In this document: positions 1-8,286 of the stretch, piece by piece
Position numbering within the stretch: the stretch's first letter is position 1
How the letters are laid out: each line of letters starts with the position of its first letter
Assembly: GCF_020531965.1 (NCBI RefSeq)
Contig: NZ_JAJAWH010000025.1
Span: forward strand, 1 to 64,000
Origin: Pseudorhizobium xiangyangii
GTDB taxonomy: Bacteria > Pseudomonadota > Alphaproteobacteria > Rhizobiales > Rhizobiaceae
Direction: 5' to 3'
DNA: 64,000 bases
Notes under the pieces: generated by a model
What the model was told of the DNA's origin: nothing
The model's input: only the letters and a program-made list of their open reading frames with translations
Database searches by the model: none
Made by a program: the position numbers and the translations under genes

Positions 1-20
1 CGGCCGGGATATCCCGGCCG
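1..20. repeat. perfect 20-bp palindrome downstream of proX
   Basis: The first 20 bases are their own reverse complement (a CGGCCGGGAT arm followed by its complement, no loop). The palindrome lies 10 bp past the proX stop on the minus strand, where a transcription terminator would be expected. The window ends before any U-tract could be seen, so terminator function is inferred. Confidence 0.5.
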
Positions 21-30
21 GTGATGCAGA

Positions 31-900
31 TCACTCCGCGGCCAACCAGGCCTTCACCTGATCCGGATGGTCGGCGATGTACTTCTCGACAGCGGCCTCG
101 TAAGAGGTTTCCTGAGCATTAAACATTGCCGCCTCAAGGTCTGCGATCGGCAGTTTCATGCGCGAAAGGAACCCGGCAACCTTCGGATTTTCTTCCTTGA
201 AACCCTTGCGAGCAAGCACATCGACATGCTCCGCCTTACCGAGCGAGCCTTTCGGATCCTCGATGTAGCGGATGTCGTACTTGCCAAACATCCAGTGCGG
301 GCTCCATGAGGTCGCCACGAACCACTCCTCTGAACGGATGGCGCGGTCGACCGTCGTCAGCATGCCGGCTTCACTGGAAATCTGCAGCTTGTAGTCACTC
401 AGGTCGTAGTCCTTCACCGCCTGCTCGGAAAGCCGGGTCAGACCGGCGCCCGGATCGATCCCCTGGACCGTGTTGCCGAGCTTTTCCTTGACCTCGTCTT
501 TCGCCAGATCTTCGATCGAGCTTATCGCGTCTTCGGGAACATAGGCTGGAACGACCCAGCCGAGCTTGGCGTCGTCGTACACGGTGCCGAGTGTTTCGAC
601 CTTGTCTTCAACCTTCGCGAAGTAATCGGCATGTGTCTGGGGAAGCCACGCCATCATCATCGCATCGAGGTCGCCACGGCCGACGCCCTGGTAAAGCGGC
701 GCGACATCCGTCTGCACCAGCTCGACTTCGTGGCCGAGTTCGTCCTGGATCAGCTTGGCGGCAAGCTTCGTCACGAATTCGGCGTCAGACCATGCGGCCC
801 ATCCGATTTTCACCGGCGTGGCATCCTGTGCCAGCGCAGTCGTGGCAACGCTGCCGGCCAATGCCGCGGCTACGCCCATGGAAACGAGTGTCTTGAACAT
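31..900 (-). CDS. proX: glycine betaine/choline-type ABC transporter, periplasmic substrate-binding protein
   Basis: This is the periplasmic receptor of the adjacent importer and should hand a quaternary amine (glycine betaine, proline betaine or choline) to ProW. The start at 900 gives a clean Sec signal peptide (MFKTLVSMGVAAALAGSVA, then ALAQ) and is preceded by AAGGAG six bases upstream; the longer open frame lacks both features. The remaining ~265 residues resemble an OpuAC domain, opening KIGWAAWSDAEF, with several Trp residues (for example WSPHWMF) of the kind that form the aromatic cage for a trimethylammonium head. It is the last gene of proV-proW-proX, 73 bp after proW. The exact ligand cannot be read from the sequence; rhizobial ChoX, a choline receptor, is the main alternative. 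Confidence 0.9.
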   Translation of the reverse strand: MFKTLVSMGVAAALAGSVATTALAQDATPVKIGWAAWSDAEFVTKLAAKLIQDELGHEVELVQTDVAPLYQGVGRGDLDAMMMAWLPQTHADYFAKVEDKVETLGTVYDDAKLGWVVPAYVPEDAISSIEDLAKDEVKEKLGNTVQGIDPGAGLTRLSEQAVKDYDLSDYKLQISSEAGMLTTVDRAIRSEEWFVATSWSPHWMFGKYDIRYIEDPKGSLGKAEHVDVLARKGFKEENPKVAGFLSRMKLPIADLEAAMFNAQETSYEAAVEKYIADHPDQVKAWLAAE

Positions 901-973
901 GTGTGCTCCTTGTTGGAAGGTTCGCATAGGGCCAACTGCCCTTTGTGATGCTCGGCAGTCAGGCTGTTGCCGC

Positions 974-1843
974 CTATTCGGTTTTCTGCCGGGCAGCTTT
1001 CGGGAAGAAGCGGCGCCAGAAGCTGGGGCTCTCCTTCCCGAAGCTTTGGGTGATGCGATCGAGAACGACCGCGAGAATGACAACGGCAAGGCCGCCTTCG
1101 AAACCGGTACCCACGTCGAGACGCTGGATGCCGGTCAGAACAGTATTGCCGATGCCGCCTGCCCCGATCATCGAGGCGATAACCACCATGGACAGCGACA
1201 GCATGATCGTCTGATTGGTGCCTGCCATGATCGATGGCATTGCATTCGGCAGTTGAACCTTGAAGAGCAACTGCGTGGACGTGCAACCAAACGCATGGCC
1301 CGCCTCGACGAACTCGGTGTCCACCTGGCGAATACCGAGGTTGGTAAGCCGCACGACGGGCGGCATCGAGAAAATCACCGTGGCGATCGTCCCCGGTACG
1401 GCACCCAATCCGAAAAACATCGCCGCAGGGATGAGGTAAACGAACGCCGGCATAGTCTGCATCAGATCAAGGATCGGGCGCACAACGACCGCCACCGAGT
1501 CCTTGCTTGCCATCGCAATGCCGAGTGGCAATCCGATCAGCATGGCAATGATGGTGGACGCGATCACCAGGGAAAGCGTTTCCATCATGGCCGGCCAAAG
1601 TCCCATAAGGCCAACGAGCCAGAGAGCCGCGCCTGTGAAGACCGCAAAGCCAAAGCCGACCCGCCACAGCGAAATCAGAATGAAAATGGCGATGCCCGCC
1701 GGCATCGGCAGGGCCCCCAGCACGTCCTGTATGCTTCCGGTGACCAGCCCGATGGCCGCCGCAATGAAGTCAAGGGCGGGCGAGAAGTTGTCGAGGATGT
1801 AATTGACGGCCAAGTCGACGCCGTCGCCAATATCGAAATTCAT
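974..1843 (-). CDS. proW: glycine betaine-type ABC transporter permease
   Basis: Inner-membrane channel subunit of the ProVWX-like importer, 289 residues and strongly hydrophobic, with several membrane segments. The EAA loop that contacts the ATPase is visible as EAGHAFGCTSTQLLFKVQLP followed by NAMPSI, the signature of BPD_transp_1 permeases. The C-terminus is short and basic (FWRRFFPKAARQ). It lies 23 bp downstream of proV on the same strand and is followed by proX, so the three genes are almost certainly one transcript. Confidence 0.92.
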   Translation of the reverse strand: MNFDIGDGVDLAVNYILDNFSPALDFIAAAIGLVTGSIQDVLGALPMPAGIAIFILISLWRVGFGFAVFTGAALWLVGLMGLWPAMMETLSLVIASTIIAMLIGLPLGIAMASKDSVAVVVRPILDLMQTMPAFVYLIPAAMFFGLGAVPGTIATVIFSMPPVVRLTNLGIRQVDTEFVEAGHAFGCTSTQLLFKVQLPNAMPSIMAGTNQTIMLSLSMVVIASMIGAGGIGNTVLTGIQRLDVGTGFEGGLAVVILAVVLDRITQSFGKESPSFWRRFFPKAARQKTE

Positions 1844-1866
1844 ACTTGTTTCCGGTCTTTGAAAGG

Positions 1867-3099
1867 TCAGCTGGCGCGGTCGAGCGTCTCAAGGAGGATC
1901 GACTTGCTGATGGAGCCTACATAGCGGCCAGACTCATCGACGACGGGAAGAGGACACACACTTCCAGCCACCTTGCCGAGAACGCTGGATAGCGGTTCGC
2001 TGGCAGCGATCGGCTCGATCCCATTTAGAAAGGCGTTACGGTAAGGATCGGCAGACTTGGCCCGCACCTTTTCCACCAGAGACGTCTGGCTGACCATGCC
2101 GTGGTATGTCTTGTCGCGGCCGACGACGATTGCGAATTCCCTGTCGAAGTTCTGCATTCGCTCCAATGCAGCGGCGACCGAGACACCCTGGCGATCGACG
2201 ATTGTTACCTGCGTCTTGCGGGCGATATCGCCGGCCTTAAAGACCTGCGTGACGTCGACGTTGCGGAAAAATGAGCGGACATAGTCGTTGGCGGGTTGCG
2301 TAACGATTTCGTCAGGGGTCCCTACCTGGATGACGCTGCCGTTCTGCATGATGCAGATCCGGTCGCCGATACGCATGGCCTCATCCAGGTCATGACTGAC
2401 GAAGACAATCGTCCGGCTGTGCTCAGACTGCAGGCGAACCAATTCGTCCTGCATTTCTGTCCGGATCAAGGGGTCAAGAGCCGAGAACGCCTCGTCCATC
2501 AAGAGAATTGTCGGCTCGCTGGCCAAAGCCCGCGCCAAGCCGACACGTTGCTTCATGCCGCCTGAGAGCTGATTGGGCAGGCTATCGGCATAGGCTTCCA
2601 GACCGACCGCTTTGAGAGCAGCCATTGCCTTCTCCGTTCGATCCGCCTCACTGGCACCAGCTACCTCCAATCCGAAAGCGGCATTGCTGAGCACCGTGCG
2701 GTTCGGCAGGAGGGCGAAGGACTGGAACACCATGCTGATATCACGGCGCCGAAGCGCAATCAGATCCTTGCGTGACATCTTCGTAACGTCATGACCATCG
2801 ATCTCGATTGAGCCAGCAGTGGGTTCGATCAGCCGGTTGAGCAGTCGCAGGAGTGTCGACTTTCCGGATCCCGACAGCCCCATGATGACGAAGATCTCGC
2901 CATCCTTGATGTCGAAGCTCGCATCGTTGACGCCAATGGAACATCCGGTGGCGGCATGGATCTCCGTTTTGGACCGACCCGCATTCGCCATGGCAAGAGC
3001 TTTGTCTGGCCGCTCGCCGAAGACTTTGAAGACGTTCTTCAGGGCAATTTTTCGCTTGGCGTCCTCGACGGACACCGGAGCTGAAGTACTATTTTCCAT
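1867..3099 (-). CDS. proV: glycine betaine-type ABC transporter ATP-binding protein with CBS domains
   Basis: ATPase subunit of the importer, 410 residues from the chosen start. Walker A GLSGSGKST lies at about residues 74-82, followed by the signature LSGGMKQRV and Walker B ILLMDEAFSALDP. About 120 C-terminal residues form a tandem CBS region (from TQVTIVDRQG to SISKSILLETL). In OpuA/ProV relatives this region senses ionic strength, so osmotic gating is a reasonable inference. The N-terminal helix before the ABC core is typical of ProV rather than of amino-acid importers. The start at 3099 is chosen because AAGGTG lies 8 bases upstream; the open frame extends to 3174 without a better site. 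Confidence 0.92.
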   Translation of the reverse strand: MENSTSAPVSVEDAKRKIALKNVFKVFGERPDKALAMANAGRSKTEIHAATGCSIGVNDASFDIKDGEIFVIMGLSGSGKSTLLRLLNRLIEPTAGSIEIDGHDVTKMSRKDLIALRRRDISMVFQSFALLPNRTVLSNAAFGLEVAGASEADRTEKAMAALKAVGLEAYADSLPNQLSGGMKQRVGLARALASEPTILLMDEAFSALDPLIRTEMQDELVRLQSEHSRTIVFVSHDLDEAMRIGDRICIMQNGSVIQVGTPDEIVTQPANDYVRSFFRNVDVTQVFKAGDIARKTQVTIVDRQGVSVAAALERMQNFDREFAIVVGRDKTYHGMVSQTSLVEKVRAKSADPYRNAFLNGIEPIAASEPLSSVLGKVAGSVCPLPVVDESGRYVGSISKSILLETLDRAS

Positions 3100-3738
3100 A
3101 TTTTTCACACCTTGCGCCACGGCAAGGCACACCTCCATCACAATGAAGATCAATGCAGTATTGCACCGCGGCATCCCGCGATATCTTCATTATATTCAGC
3201 ACAATGCTGGAATAAACTTATCGCCCCGGGAGCATGCCTCGGAGAGAAAATCCATTGATCATCGGTCGCAAATCTGCGACCGCACCAACCAAAGATTGGC
3301 GCAACCGCGAAAGTGGATATAGCATTCTATCTAGCCAATGAGATTTACGATGTCCATAGAAAATTCGCCTATGCAAACGCCAAACCGCAAATTCCGTTGC
3401 TCAAACACGACGAAATATTCGGCAAAAAGGCAATTTTCTGCCGCAACGCGCGACGCGCCAAAAACTAGCGCTACGCTTACATCCAACCTGCCGATTTTAC
3501 GGAACCGTTTCTCTTTTTCCCGCGGACCGACCCGCCCCTCACAACACCCCAGCCCGGCCACACGGAGATTCCCACACCTCCCCCTTGTTTCTGCCGCAAT
3601 ACCGCCCTATGTGTAGGCAATCGAACTTTGCTAGCGACCTTTGTCCGCCCCCCAGCTGGGACTTTCAGATTTCCTCTCATCGTCGATTACAGATCGGTCG
3701 CGTGGACCGTATCTACCAACGGTTGAAAGGAAATCGTT
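3100..3738. promoter_or_regulatory. divergent intergenic region between proV and cspA
   Basis: About 640 bp without a convincing gene; the short frames here lack ribosome sites and family resemblance. It should hold the proV promoter (minus) and the cspA promoter with its long leader (plus). Two inverted repeats are visible: TTCAGCA-caa-TGCTGGAA at 3195-3212 (one mismatch) and GGTCGCA-aatc-TGCGACC at 3264-3281 (perfect 7-bp arms). Either could be an operator for the transporter. No terminator was seen. Confidence 0.5.
3584..3612 (+). promoter_or_regulatory. candidate sigma70 promoter of cspA
   Basis: CTTGTT, a 17-bp spacer and CTATGT match the rhizobial housekeeping pattern (CTTGAC-N17-CTATAT). 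Transcription from here would give a 5' leader of roughly 120 nt before cspA, as is usual for cold-shock mRNAs. Identified by eye only. Confidence 0.4.
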
Positions 3739-3948
3739 ATGAACACAGGCACAGTAAAGTGGTTTAACAGCACCAAGGGCTTCGGCTTCATTCAGCCGGA
3801 CAACGGCAGCCAGGACATCTTCGTGCACATCTCTGCCGTAGAGCGCGCTGGTATGCGTGGCCTCACCGACGGCCAGAAGATCAGCTTCGAAATCGTACAG
3901 GACAAGCGTTCTGGCAAGAGCTCCGCAGAAAACCTGCAGGCTATCTAA
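3739..3948 (+). CDS. cspA: cold-shock domain protein (CspA family)
   Basis: A 69-residue single cold-shock domain that binds single-stranded nucleic acid and acts as an RNA chaperone in the cytoplasm. Both RNA-binding motifs are intact: RNP1 KGFGFIQ and RNP2 DIFVHISAV. The length is that of a one-domain Csp. A ribosome site (GAAAGGAAA) precedes the ATG. A hairpin with a T-run follows at 4010-4039, which could uncouple cspA output from the downstream rpsU unit. A cspA gene upstream of a small protein and rpsU is a common rhizobial arrangement. Confidence 0.95.
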   Translation: MNTGTVKWFNSTKGFGFIQPDNGSQDIFVHISAVERAGMRGLTDGQKISFEIVQDKRSGKSSAENLQAI

Positions 3949-4009
3949 TTGTAGCCATTGCCCCGCGTGACCACGGATGTACCGGCACGCTTGAGGCAGT
4001 GACTTGGAA

Positions 4010-4039
4010 GGTCGGGAGCAGTCCCGGCCTTTTGTTTTT
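4010..4039 (+). terminator. rho-independent terminator after cspA
   Basis: GGTCGGGA and TCCCGGCC form an 8-bp stem (one G-U pair) with a 4-nt loop, followed by TTTT-g-TTTTT. It lies 62 bp after the cspA stop and 19 bp before the next gene, so it probably attenuates rather than fully isolates the downstream genes. Confidence 0.75.
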
Positions 4040-4057
4040 GCGACGTGGGAGATTTGC

Positions 4058-4342
4058 ATGTCGATCCCAGTCTATTCCGTTGGCGATATTGTTGTTTTCA
4101 AGAGCGACCTTTACCGCCGGTCGGATAACAACCGAACTTGTCGCATCGCCTCGGTTCTTCCCGAAGCTCAGGGCGTCATACAATACCGGATACGGTTCGA
4201 TGACGAGAATTTCGAGCGGCGCGTTACGGAAGCGGACATCGACCGGGTCACGGAACCGCCTTTGAAAAGAGAAGAGCGCGTTACCTCTCCCTCCACCGCT
4301 TCGTCCTGGGTCAATCTAAACGCGATCAAGATCAAGAAATAG
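4058..4342 (+). CDS. small conserved protein between cspA and rpsU, function unknown
   Basis: A 94-residue soluble protein beginning [20 protein letters not shown]. The start at 4058 is chosen over an earlier in-frame ATG at 4004 because the earlier one lies inside the cspA terminator and because GGGAGA lies five bases upstream of 4058. The N-terminal half looks like a small beta-barrel ([28 protein letters not shown]), a pattern seen in nucleic-acid or ribosome-associated proteins. No catalytic motif is visible. Its place between a cold-shock protein and S21 suggests a role in translation or RNA handling, which is inference from context only. Confidence 0.75.
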   Translation: MSIPVYSVGDIVVFKSDLYRRSDNNRTCRIASVLPEAQGVIQYRIRFDDENFERRVTEADIDRVTEPPLKREERVTSPSTASSWVNLNAIKIKK

Positions 4343-4370
4343 CAGCAAACGCCGAATAGGAGATACTTTT

Positions 4371-4616
4371 TTGCAGGTACTCGTCAGAGACAACAACGTC
4401 GATCAGGCCCTCCGCGTCCTGAAAAAGAAAATGCAGCGGGAAGGTCTCTTCCGCGAGATGCGGGCGCGCAGCGCCTATGAGAAGCCATCGGAAAAGAGAG
4501 CTCGCGAGAAGGCCGAGGGCATTCGCCGGACGCGCAAGCTTGCACGCAAGCAGGCACAACGCGAAGGCCTCCTGCCCGCTCCAAAGAAAAAAGTAATCGC
4601 ACCCCGCAGCCGCTAA
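4371..4616 (+). CDS. rpsU: 30S ribosomal protein S21
   Basis: An 81-residue, very basic protein with the S21 opening [20 protein letters not shown] and the following [20 protein letters not shown] segment. It binds the 30S subunit and helps mRNA base-pairing near the 3' end of 16S rRNA. The start codon is TTG, with AGGAGA seven bases upstream; no ATG fits the family N-terminus. The basic C-terminal tail ([13 protein letters not shown]) is longer than in E. coli S21, as in other alphaproteobacteria. A strong terminator follows. Confidence 0.95.
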   Translation: MQVLVRDNNVDQALRVLKKKMQREGLFREMRARSAYEKPSEKRAREKAEGIRRTRKLARKQAQREGLLPAPKKKVIAPRSR

Positions 4617-4624
4617 GCATGGCC

Positions 4625-4653
4625 GCTGTTCGTCCCTCCTGGGAACGAACAGC
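4625..4653 (+). other. stable hairpin just after rpsU
   Basis: GCTGTTCGT-CCC and GGG-A-ACGAACAGC pair into a long stem with a TCCT loop, immediately after the rpsU stop. There is no T-run, so this is more likely an mRNA 3'-end stabilising structure than a terminator; the real terminator is about 90 bp further on. Confidence 0.5.
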
Positions 4654-4740
4654 CCTCTTGTGCGATGTGTGGCAAGCTTCGGTTAAGTATTAGCTGCGCA
4701 TTATATGCGTGCTTCGGCATCGAAGCACCTGCTGATGAGA

Positions 4741-4781
4741 AAAGGGCTCATGGGGACCGCCTCCCTATGAACCCTTTTTTT
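4741..4781 (+). terminator. rho-independent terminator of the cspA-rpsU unit
   Basis: GGGCTCATGGGGA and TCCCTATGAACCC pair along 13 positions (two G-U), with loop CCGCC, a leading AAA and a run of seven T. A textbook terminator separating rpsU from the oxidase operon. Confidence 0.9.
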
Positions 4782-4932
4782 GCCCGGCTTCCGACCCAGG
4801 GCATGGGCCTGTCGGGCGGGCAAAAGCCTCCCAGACTGTGGTAATTGCCGACATCTTCCGCTTGTGAGATAGTACCCCGGTATTTGAGAGCAGTTTCATA
4901 TCAACGGTCGGTTCGGCTCGGGAGGAGCGGAA

Positions 4933-5748
4933 ATGGCTGTAGTGCTGATCCTCGTCCTACTGGCACTTGGCTCCGTGGTGTTTCACATCCTGAGTCCTTG
5001 GTGGTGGACGCCGATTGCGTCCAACTGGTCCTATATCGACACCACGCTCATCATCACCTTCTGGATCACAGGCACCGTTTTTGTGGCGGTTGTCTGTTTC
5101 ATGGCCTATTGCGTCTATCGCTTCCGCCACAAGCCCGGCAACCGTGCTGCCTACGAGCCGGAAAACCGCAGGCTGGAGTGGCTGCTGGCAGCGGGGACTG
5201 CTGTCGGTGTCGCGGCGATGCTGGCGCCCGGCCTCGTGGTGTGGCACCAGTTCGTTACAGTGCCCGACGATGCCACGCCGGTCGAGGTTGTCAGCCAGCA
5301 ATGGCTGTGGAGCTTTCGTTTACCTGGCGCCGATGGAACGCTCGGCCACGCAGAGACCCGTAAAGTCAGCGCAGAAAATCCCTTGGGGTTGAACACGGAC
5401 GATGCGCGCGGCCTCGACGACGTCATAATTGAAGGCGGCGAGTTGCATGTACCGGTCGGGAAGCCTGTGCACATGTTGCTGCGCTCGGTCGATGTTCTCC
5501 ACGATTTCTACGTCCCGGAGTTCCGCGCCAAAATGGACATGATCCCGGGGATGGTTACCTATTTCTGGTTCACGCCGACACGCACAGGCACTTTCGAGAT
5601 CCTCTGCGCTGAACTTTGCGGCATCGGCCACTCGCAGATGCGAGGAACGGTCGTGGTCGATGAAGCGGCGGACTATCAGGCCTGGCTGGAGCAGCAATCG
5701 ACATTTACCCAGCTTGTGGCATCGGGAGAGCCACAGACGACAGACTGA
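4933..5748 (+). CDS. coxM: cytochrome c oxidase subunit II (alternative, CoxM-like)
   Basis: Electron-entry subunit of a heme-copper oxidase, 271 residues. Two N-terminal membrane segments (about residues 1-20 and 35-60) precede a periplasmic cupredoxin domain. The binuclear CuA site is complete: His190 in DVLHDFYVPEF, then Cys225, Glu227, Cys229, His233 and Met236 in CAELCGIGHSQM. This argues for a cytochrome c oxidase rather than a quinol oxidase. No fused cytochrome c domain follows. GGGAGGAG lies seven bases before the ATG. First gene of a five-gene operon matching the coxMNOP pattern described in Bradyrhizobium; the symbol rests on gene order and family, not on a search. Confidence 0.88.
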   Translation: MAVVLILVLLALGSVVFHILSPWWWTPIASNWSYIDTTLIITFWITGTVFVAVVCFMAYCVYRFRHKPGNRAAYEPENRRLEWLLAAGTAVGVAAMLAPGLVVWHQFVTVPDDATPVEVVSQQWLWSFRLPGADGTLGHAETRKVSAENPLGLNTDDARGLDDVIIEGGELHVPVGKPVHMLLRSVDVLHDFYVPEFRAKMDMIPGMVTYFWFTPTRTGTFEILCAELCGIGHSQMRGTVVVDEAADYQAWLEQQSTFTQLVASGEPQTTD

Positions 5749-5788
5749 CCGGAGCAGAATGCATATCGGAAGGAAGGGAGCAGGCGTC

Positions 5789-7567
5789 ATGGTCGAGATT
5801 CCAGCCGGCAGTGCGAGCGCTATTCCCGCCGCGGAAGTCGCGGATATGGAACTCTATCATCCGAAAAGCTGGTGGACGAAGTATGTCTTCAGCCAGGACG
5901 CCAAGGTCATTGCCGTGCAATACGCGCTTACGGCTATTTCGATCGGTCTCGTTGCCCTCGTTCTGTCCTGGCTCATGCGCCTGCAGCTCGCGTTTCCCGG
6001 CTACTTCGCCTTTATCGATGCAGACCGCTATTATCAGTTCATCACCATGCATGGCATGATCATGGTGATCTATCTCCTGACGGCGCTGTTTCTCGGCGGG
6101 TTCGGCAATTACCTCATTCCACTCATGGTCGGCGCTCGCGATATGGTGTTCCCCTACGCGAACATGCTGAGCTACTGGATTTATCTCATTGCGGTCCTGA
6201 TCCTGGTTGCCGGCTTCTTTGTCCCCGGCGGACCGACAGGGGCCGGCTGGACGCTCTATCCGCCCCAGGCCGTCCTCTCCGGCACACCCGGCGGCAGGGA
6301 CATGGGTATCCTCTTCATGCTGTCCTCGCTGATCGTCTTCATCATCGGCTTTACCATGGGCGGGCTCAACTATGTGGTGACCGTGCTGCAGGGACGCGCT
6401 CGCGGCATGACGCTGATGCGCATGCCCCTGACCGTGTGGGGCATCTTTACCGCCACTGTCATGGCATTGCTGGCGTTCCCCGCACTCTTCGTCGCGTGCG
6501 TCATGATGCTGTTCGACCGTTTGCTGGGCACAAGTTTCTTCATGCCGGCCATTGTCGAGATGGGAGAACAATTACAGCATGGCGGCGGCAGCCCGATCCT
6601 GTTCCAGCACCTGTTCTGGTTTTTCGGACATCCCGAGGTCTACATCGTTGCCCTGCCAGCATTCGGCATCGTATCGGACCTCATCAGCACCCACGCACGC
6701 AAGAACATCTTCGGCTACCGCATGATGGTCTGGGCAATCGTCATCATCGGCGCCCTGAGCTTCATCGTCTGGGCCCATCATATGTATGTCAGCGGCATGA
6801 ATCCGAACTTCGGCTTCTTCTTTGCTACCACGACCCTCATCATCGCCATTCCTACGGCGATAAAGGTCTACAACTGGGTCCTGACACTATGGCGTGGCGA
6901 CATTCACCTGACGCTGCCCATGCTCTTTGCACTCGCCTTCATCGTCACGTTCGTCAATGGCGGCTTGACGGGCTTGTTCCTGGGCAACGTCGTGGTCGAT
7001 GTCCCGCTATCGGATACGATGTTCGTCGTCGCTCATTTCCATATGGTGATGGGCGTCGCGCCGATCCTTGTAATTTTCGGAGCAATCTATCACTGGTACC
7101 CCAAGGTGACTGGGCGCATGCTCAACGACACGCTGGGCCATGTCCACTTCTGGATCACTTTCCTCGGCACATACGCAATCTTCTTTCCGATGCACTATCT
7201 CGGGCTGCTGGGCGTGCCGCGCCGGTACTATGAGCTTGGTGAAACCGCATTTGTCCCCCCTTCGGCACACTCACTGAATATCTTCATAACCATCATGGCG
7301 CTTTTCGTCGGCGCGGCACAGATGGTCTTCCTCTTCAACCTGGTCTGGAGCCTTTCCCGGGGCAGGCTGGCTGGCGGCAATCCATGGCGCGCCACGACGC
7401 TTGAGTGGCAAACGCCTCAAACCCCGCCTGCCCATGGCAACTGGGGCAAGGATCTCCCCGTCGTCTATCGCTGGGCCTATGACTACAGCGTACCCGGTGC
7501 GCCCGAGGACTTCATACCGCAGACGGAACCGGCTCGCGACATCCCCACGCGGGAGGTAGTCGCATGA
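5789..7567 (+). CDS. coxN: cytochrome c oxidase subunit I (alternative, CoxN-like)
   Basis: Catalytic heme-copper subunit, 592 residues, about twelve membrane segments. Ligands are visible: His88 (low-spin heme), H281-P-E-V-Y285 (CuB histidine and cross-linked tyrosine, with the Glu283 of A1-type proton channels), His330/His331 in AHHMY (CuB), and His416/His418 in AHFHMVMG (high-spin and low-spin heme). This makes it an A-type proton-pumping oxidase. The start at 5789 has AGGAAGGGAG upstream; an ATG at 5759 with a GGAG is a possible alternative. Its stop overlaps the next ATG (ATGA), implying translational coupling. Confidence 0.9.
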   Translation: MVEIPAGSASAIPAAEVADMELYHPKSWWTKYVFSQDAKVIAVQYALTAISIGLVALVLSWLMRLQLAFPGYFAFIDADRYYQFITMHGMIMVIYLLTALFLGGFGNYLIPLMVGARDMVFPYANMLSYWIYLIAVLILVAGFFVPGGPTGAGWTLYPPQAVLSGTPGGRDMGILFMLSSLIVFIIGFTMGGLNYVVTVLQGRARGMTLMRMPLTVWGIFTATVMALLAFPALFVACVMMLFDRLLGTSFFMPAIVEMGEQLQHGGGSPILFQHLFWFFGHPEVYIVALPAFGIVSDLISTHARKNIFGYRMMVWAIVIIGALSFIVWAHHMYVSGMNPNFGFFFATTTLIIAIPTAIKVYNWVLTLWRGDIHLTLPMLFALAFIVTFVNGGLTGLFLGNVVVDVPLSDTMFVVAHFHMVMGVAPILVIFGAIYHWYPKVTGRMLNDTLGHVHFWITFLGTYAIFFPMHYLGLLGVPRRYYELGETAFVPPSAHSLNIFITIMALFVGAAQMVFLFNLVWSLSRGRLAGGNPWRATTLEWQTPQTPPAHGNWGKDLPVVYRWAYDYSVPGAPEDFIPQTEPARDIPTREVVA

Positions 7568-8274
7568 ACGTCATGCTGCTCTTCCTCGCGGTCCTCGGCG
7601 CCATCATCCTCTGGTGGATGGCGGGCCAACGCCTGACTTCGAAGCCCTGGCTTGAAGCAAGCGCGATACAAGTGGCGGCGACCGGGTCGCGGGACGTACC
7701 TGGTCTGGCGGCAAAGGTTGGCCTCTATGTTTTCCTCGGCGTCGTCGGCGCCCTCTTCAGCCTCTTCATCAGCGCGTACTCCATGCGCATGGGGGCTGGC
7801 GACTGGGGGGCAATGCCGATTCCGACGGTATTATGGTTCAATACCGTTGTTCTGGTTGCCGTAAGCGCCGTGCTTCAATGGGCAAGGATCGAGGCGGAGG
7901 ATGGTCGTATGGAAATCTTGCGACCAATGCTCGCTCTCGGCTTCACGCTTGCCTGCCTTTTTCTCGTCGGACAACTGCAGGCCTGGCGGAGCTTGATCGC
8001 GGACGGCTACGTGCTTGCCGACAATCCGGCCAACAGCTTCTTCTACATGCTGACCGGATTCCACGGGCTGCATATACTTGGCGGGCTTGTCGTTATCGGT
8101 CGCACGACCGTCAGGGCGTTCGCGAATGACATACCGTCAGCGCGGCTTCGCCTCAGCGTCAGCCTTTGCAGCATTTATTTCCACTTTATGCTCGCCGTCT
8201 GGCTCATCCTCTTTGCGCTCTTTGCCGGTTGGGCGAACGATGTCGTCGATCTATGCCGCCAGTTGTTCAGCTAG
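7564..8274 (+). CDS. coxO: cytochrome c oxidase subunit III-like protein (CoxO-like)
   Basis: A 236-residue, seven-helix membrane protein of the heme-copper oxidase subunit III family. Family features include FFYMLTGFHGLHILGGLVVI and the terminal YFHFMLAVWLILFALF. Subunit III stabilises subunit I and supports proton uptake. It starts inside the coxN stop codon. Two consecutive subunit III homologues (this and the next gene) are characteristic of coxMNOP-type operons, where the two proteins may form a heterodimeric III module; that idea is inference. Confidence 0.85.
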   Translation: MNVMLLFLAVLGAIILWWMAGQRLTSKPWLEASAIQVAATGSRDVPGLAAKVGLYVFLGVVGALFSLFISAYSMRMGAGDWGAMPIPTVLWFNTVVLVAVSAVLQWARIEAEDGRMEILRPMLALGFTLACLFLVGQLQAWRSLIADGYVLADNPANSFFYMLTGFHGLHILGGLVVIGRTTVRAFANDIPSARLRLSVSLCSIYFHFMLAVWLILFALFAGWANDVVDLCRQLFS

Positions 8275-8286
8275 GGAGAATTCCTG

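Noticed and set aside
755-1924. 389-codon plus-strand frame antisense to proX/proW/proV
   Set aside because: The translation is His/Arg/Asp-rich with no domain, no ribosome site, and it is the complement of well-supported genes.
5872-7233. 453-codon frame within coxN in another phase
   Set aside because: Arg/His-rich shadow of a verified oxidase subunit with intact heme and copper ligands.
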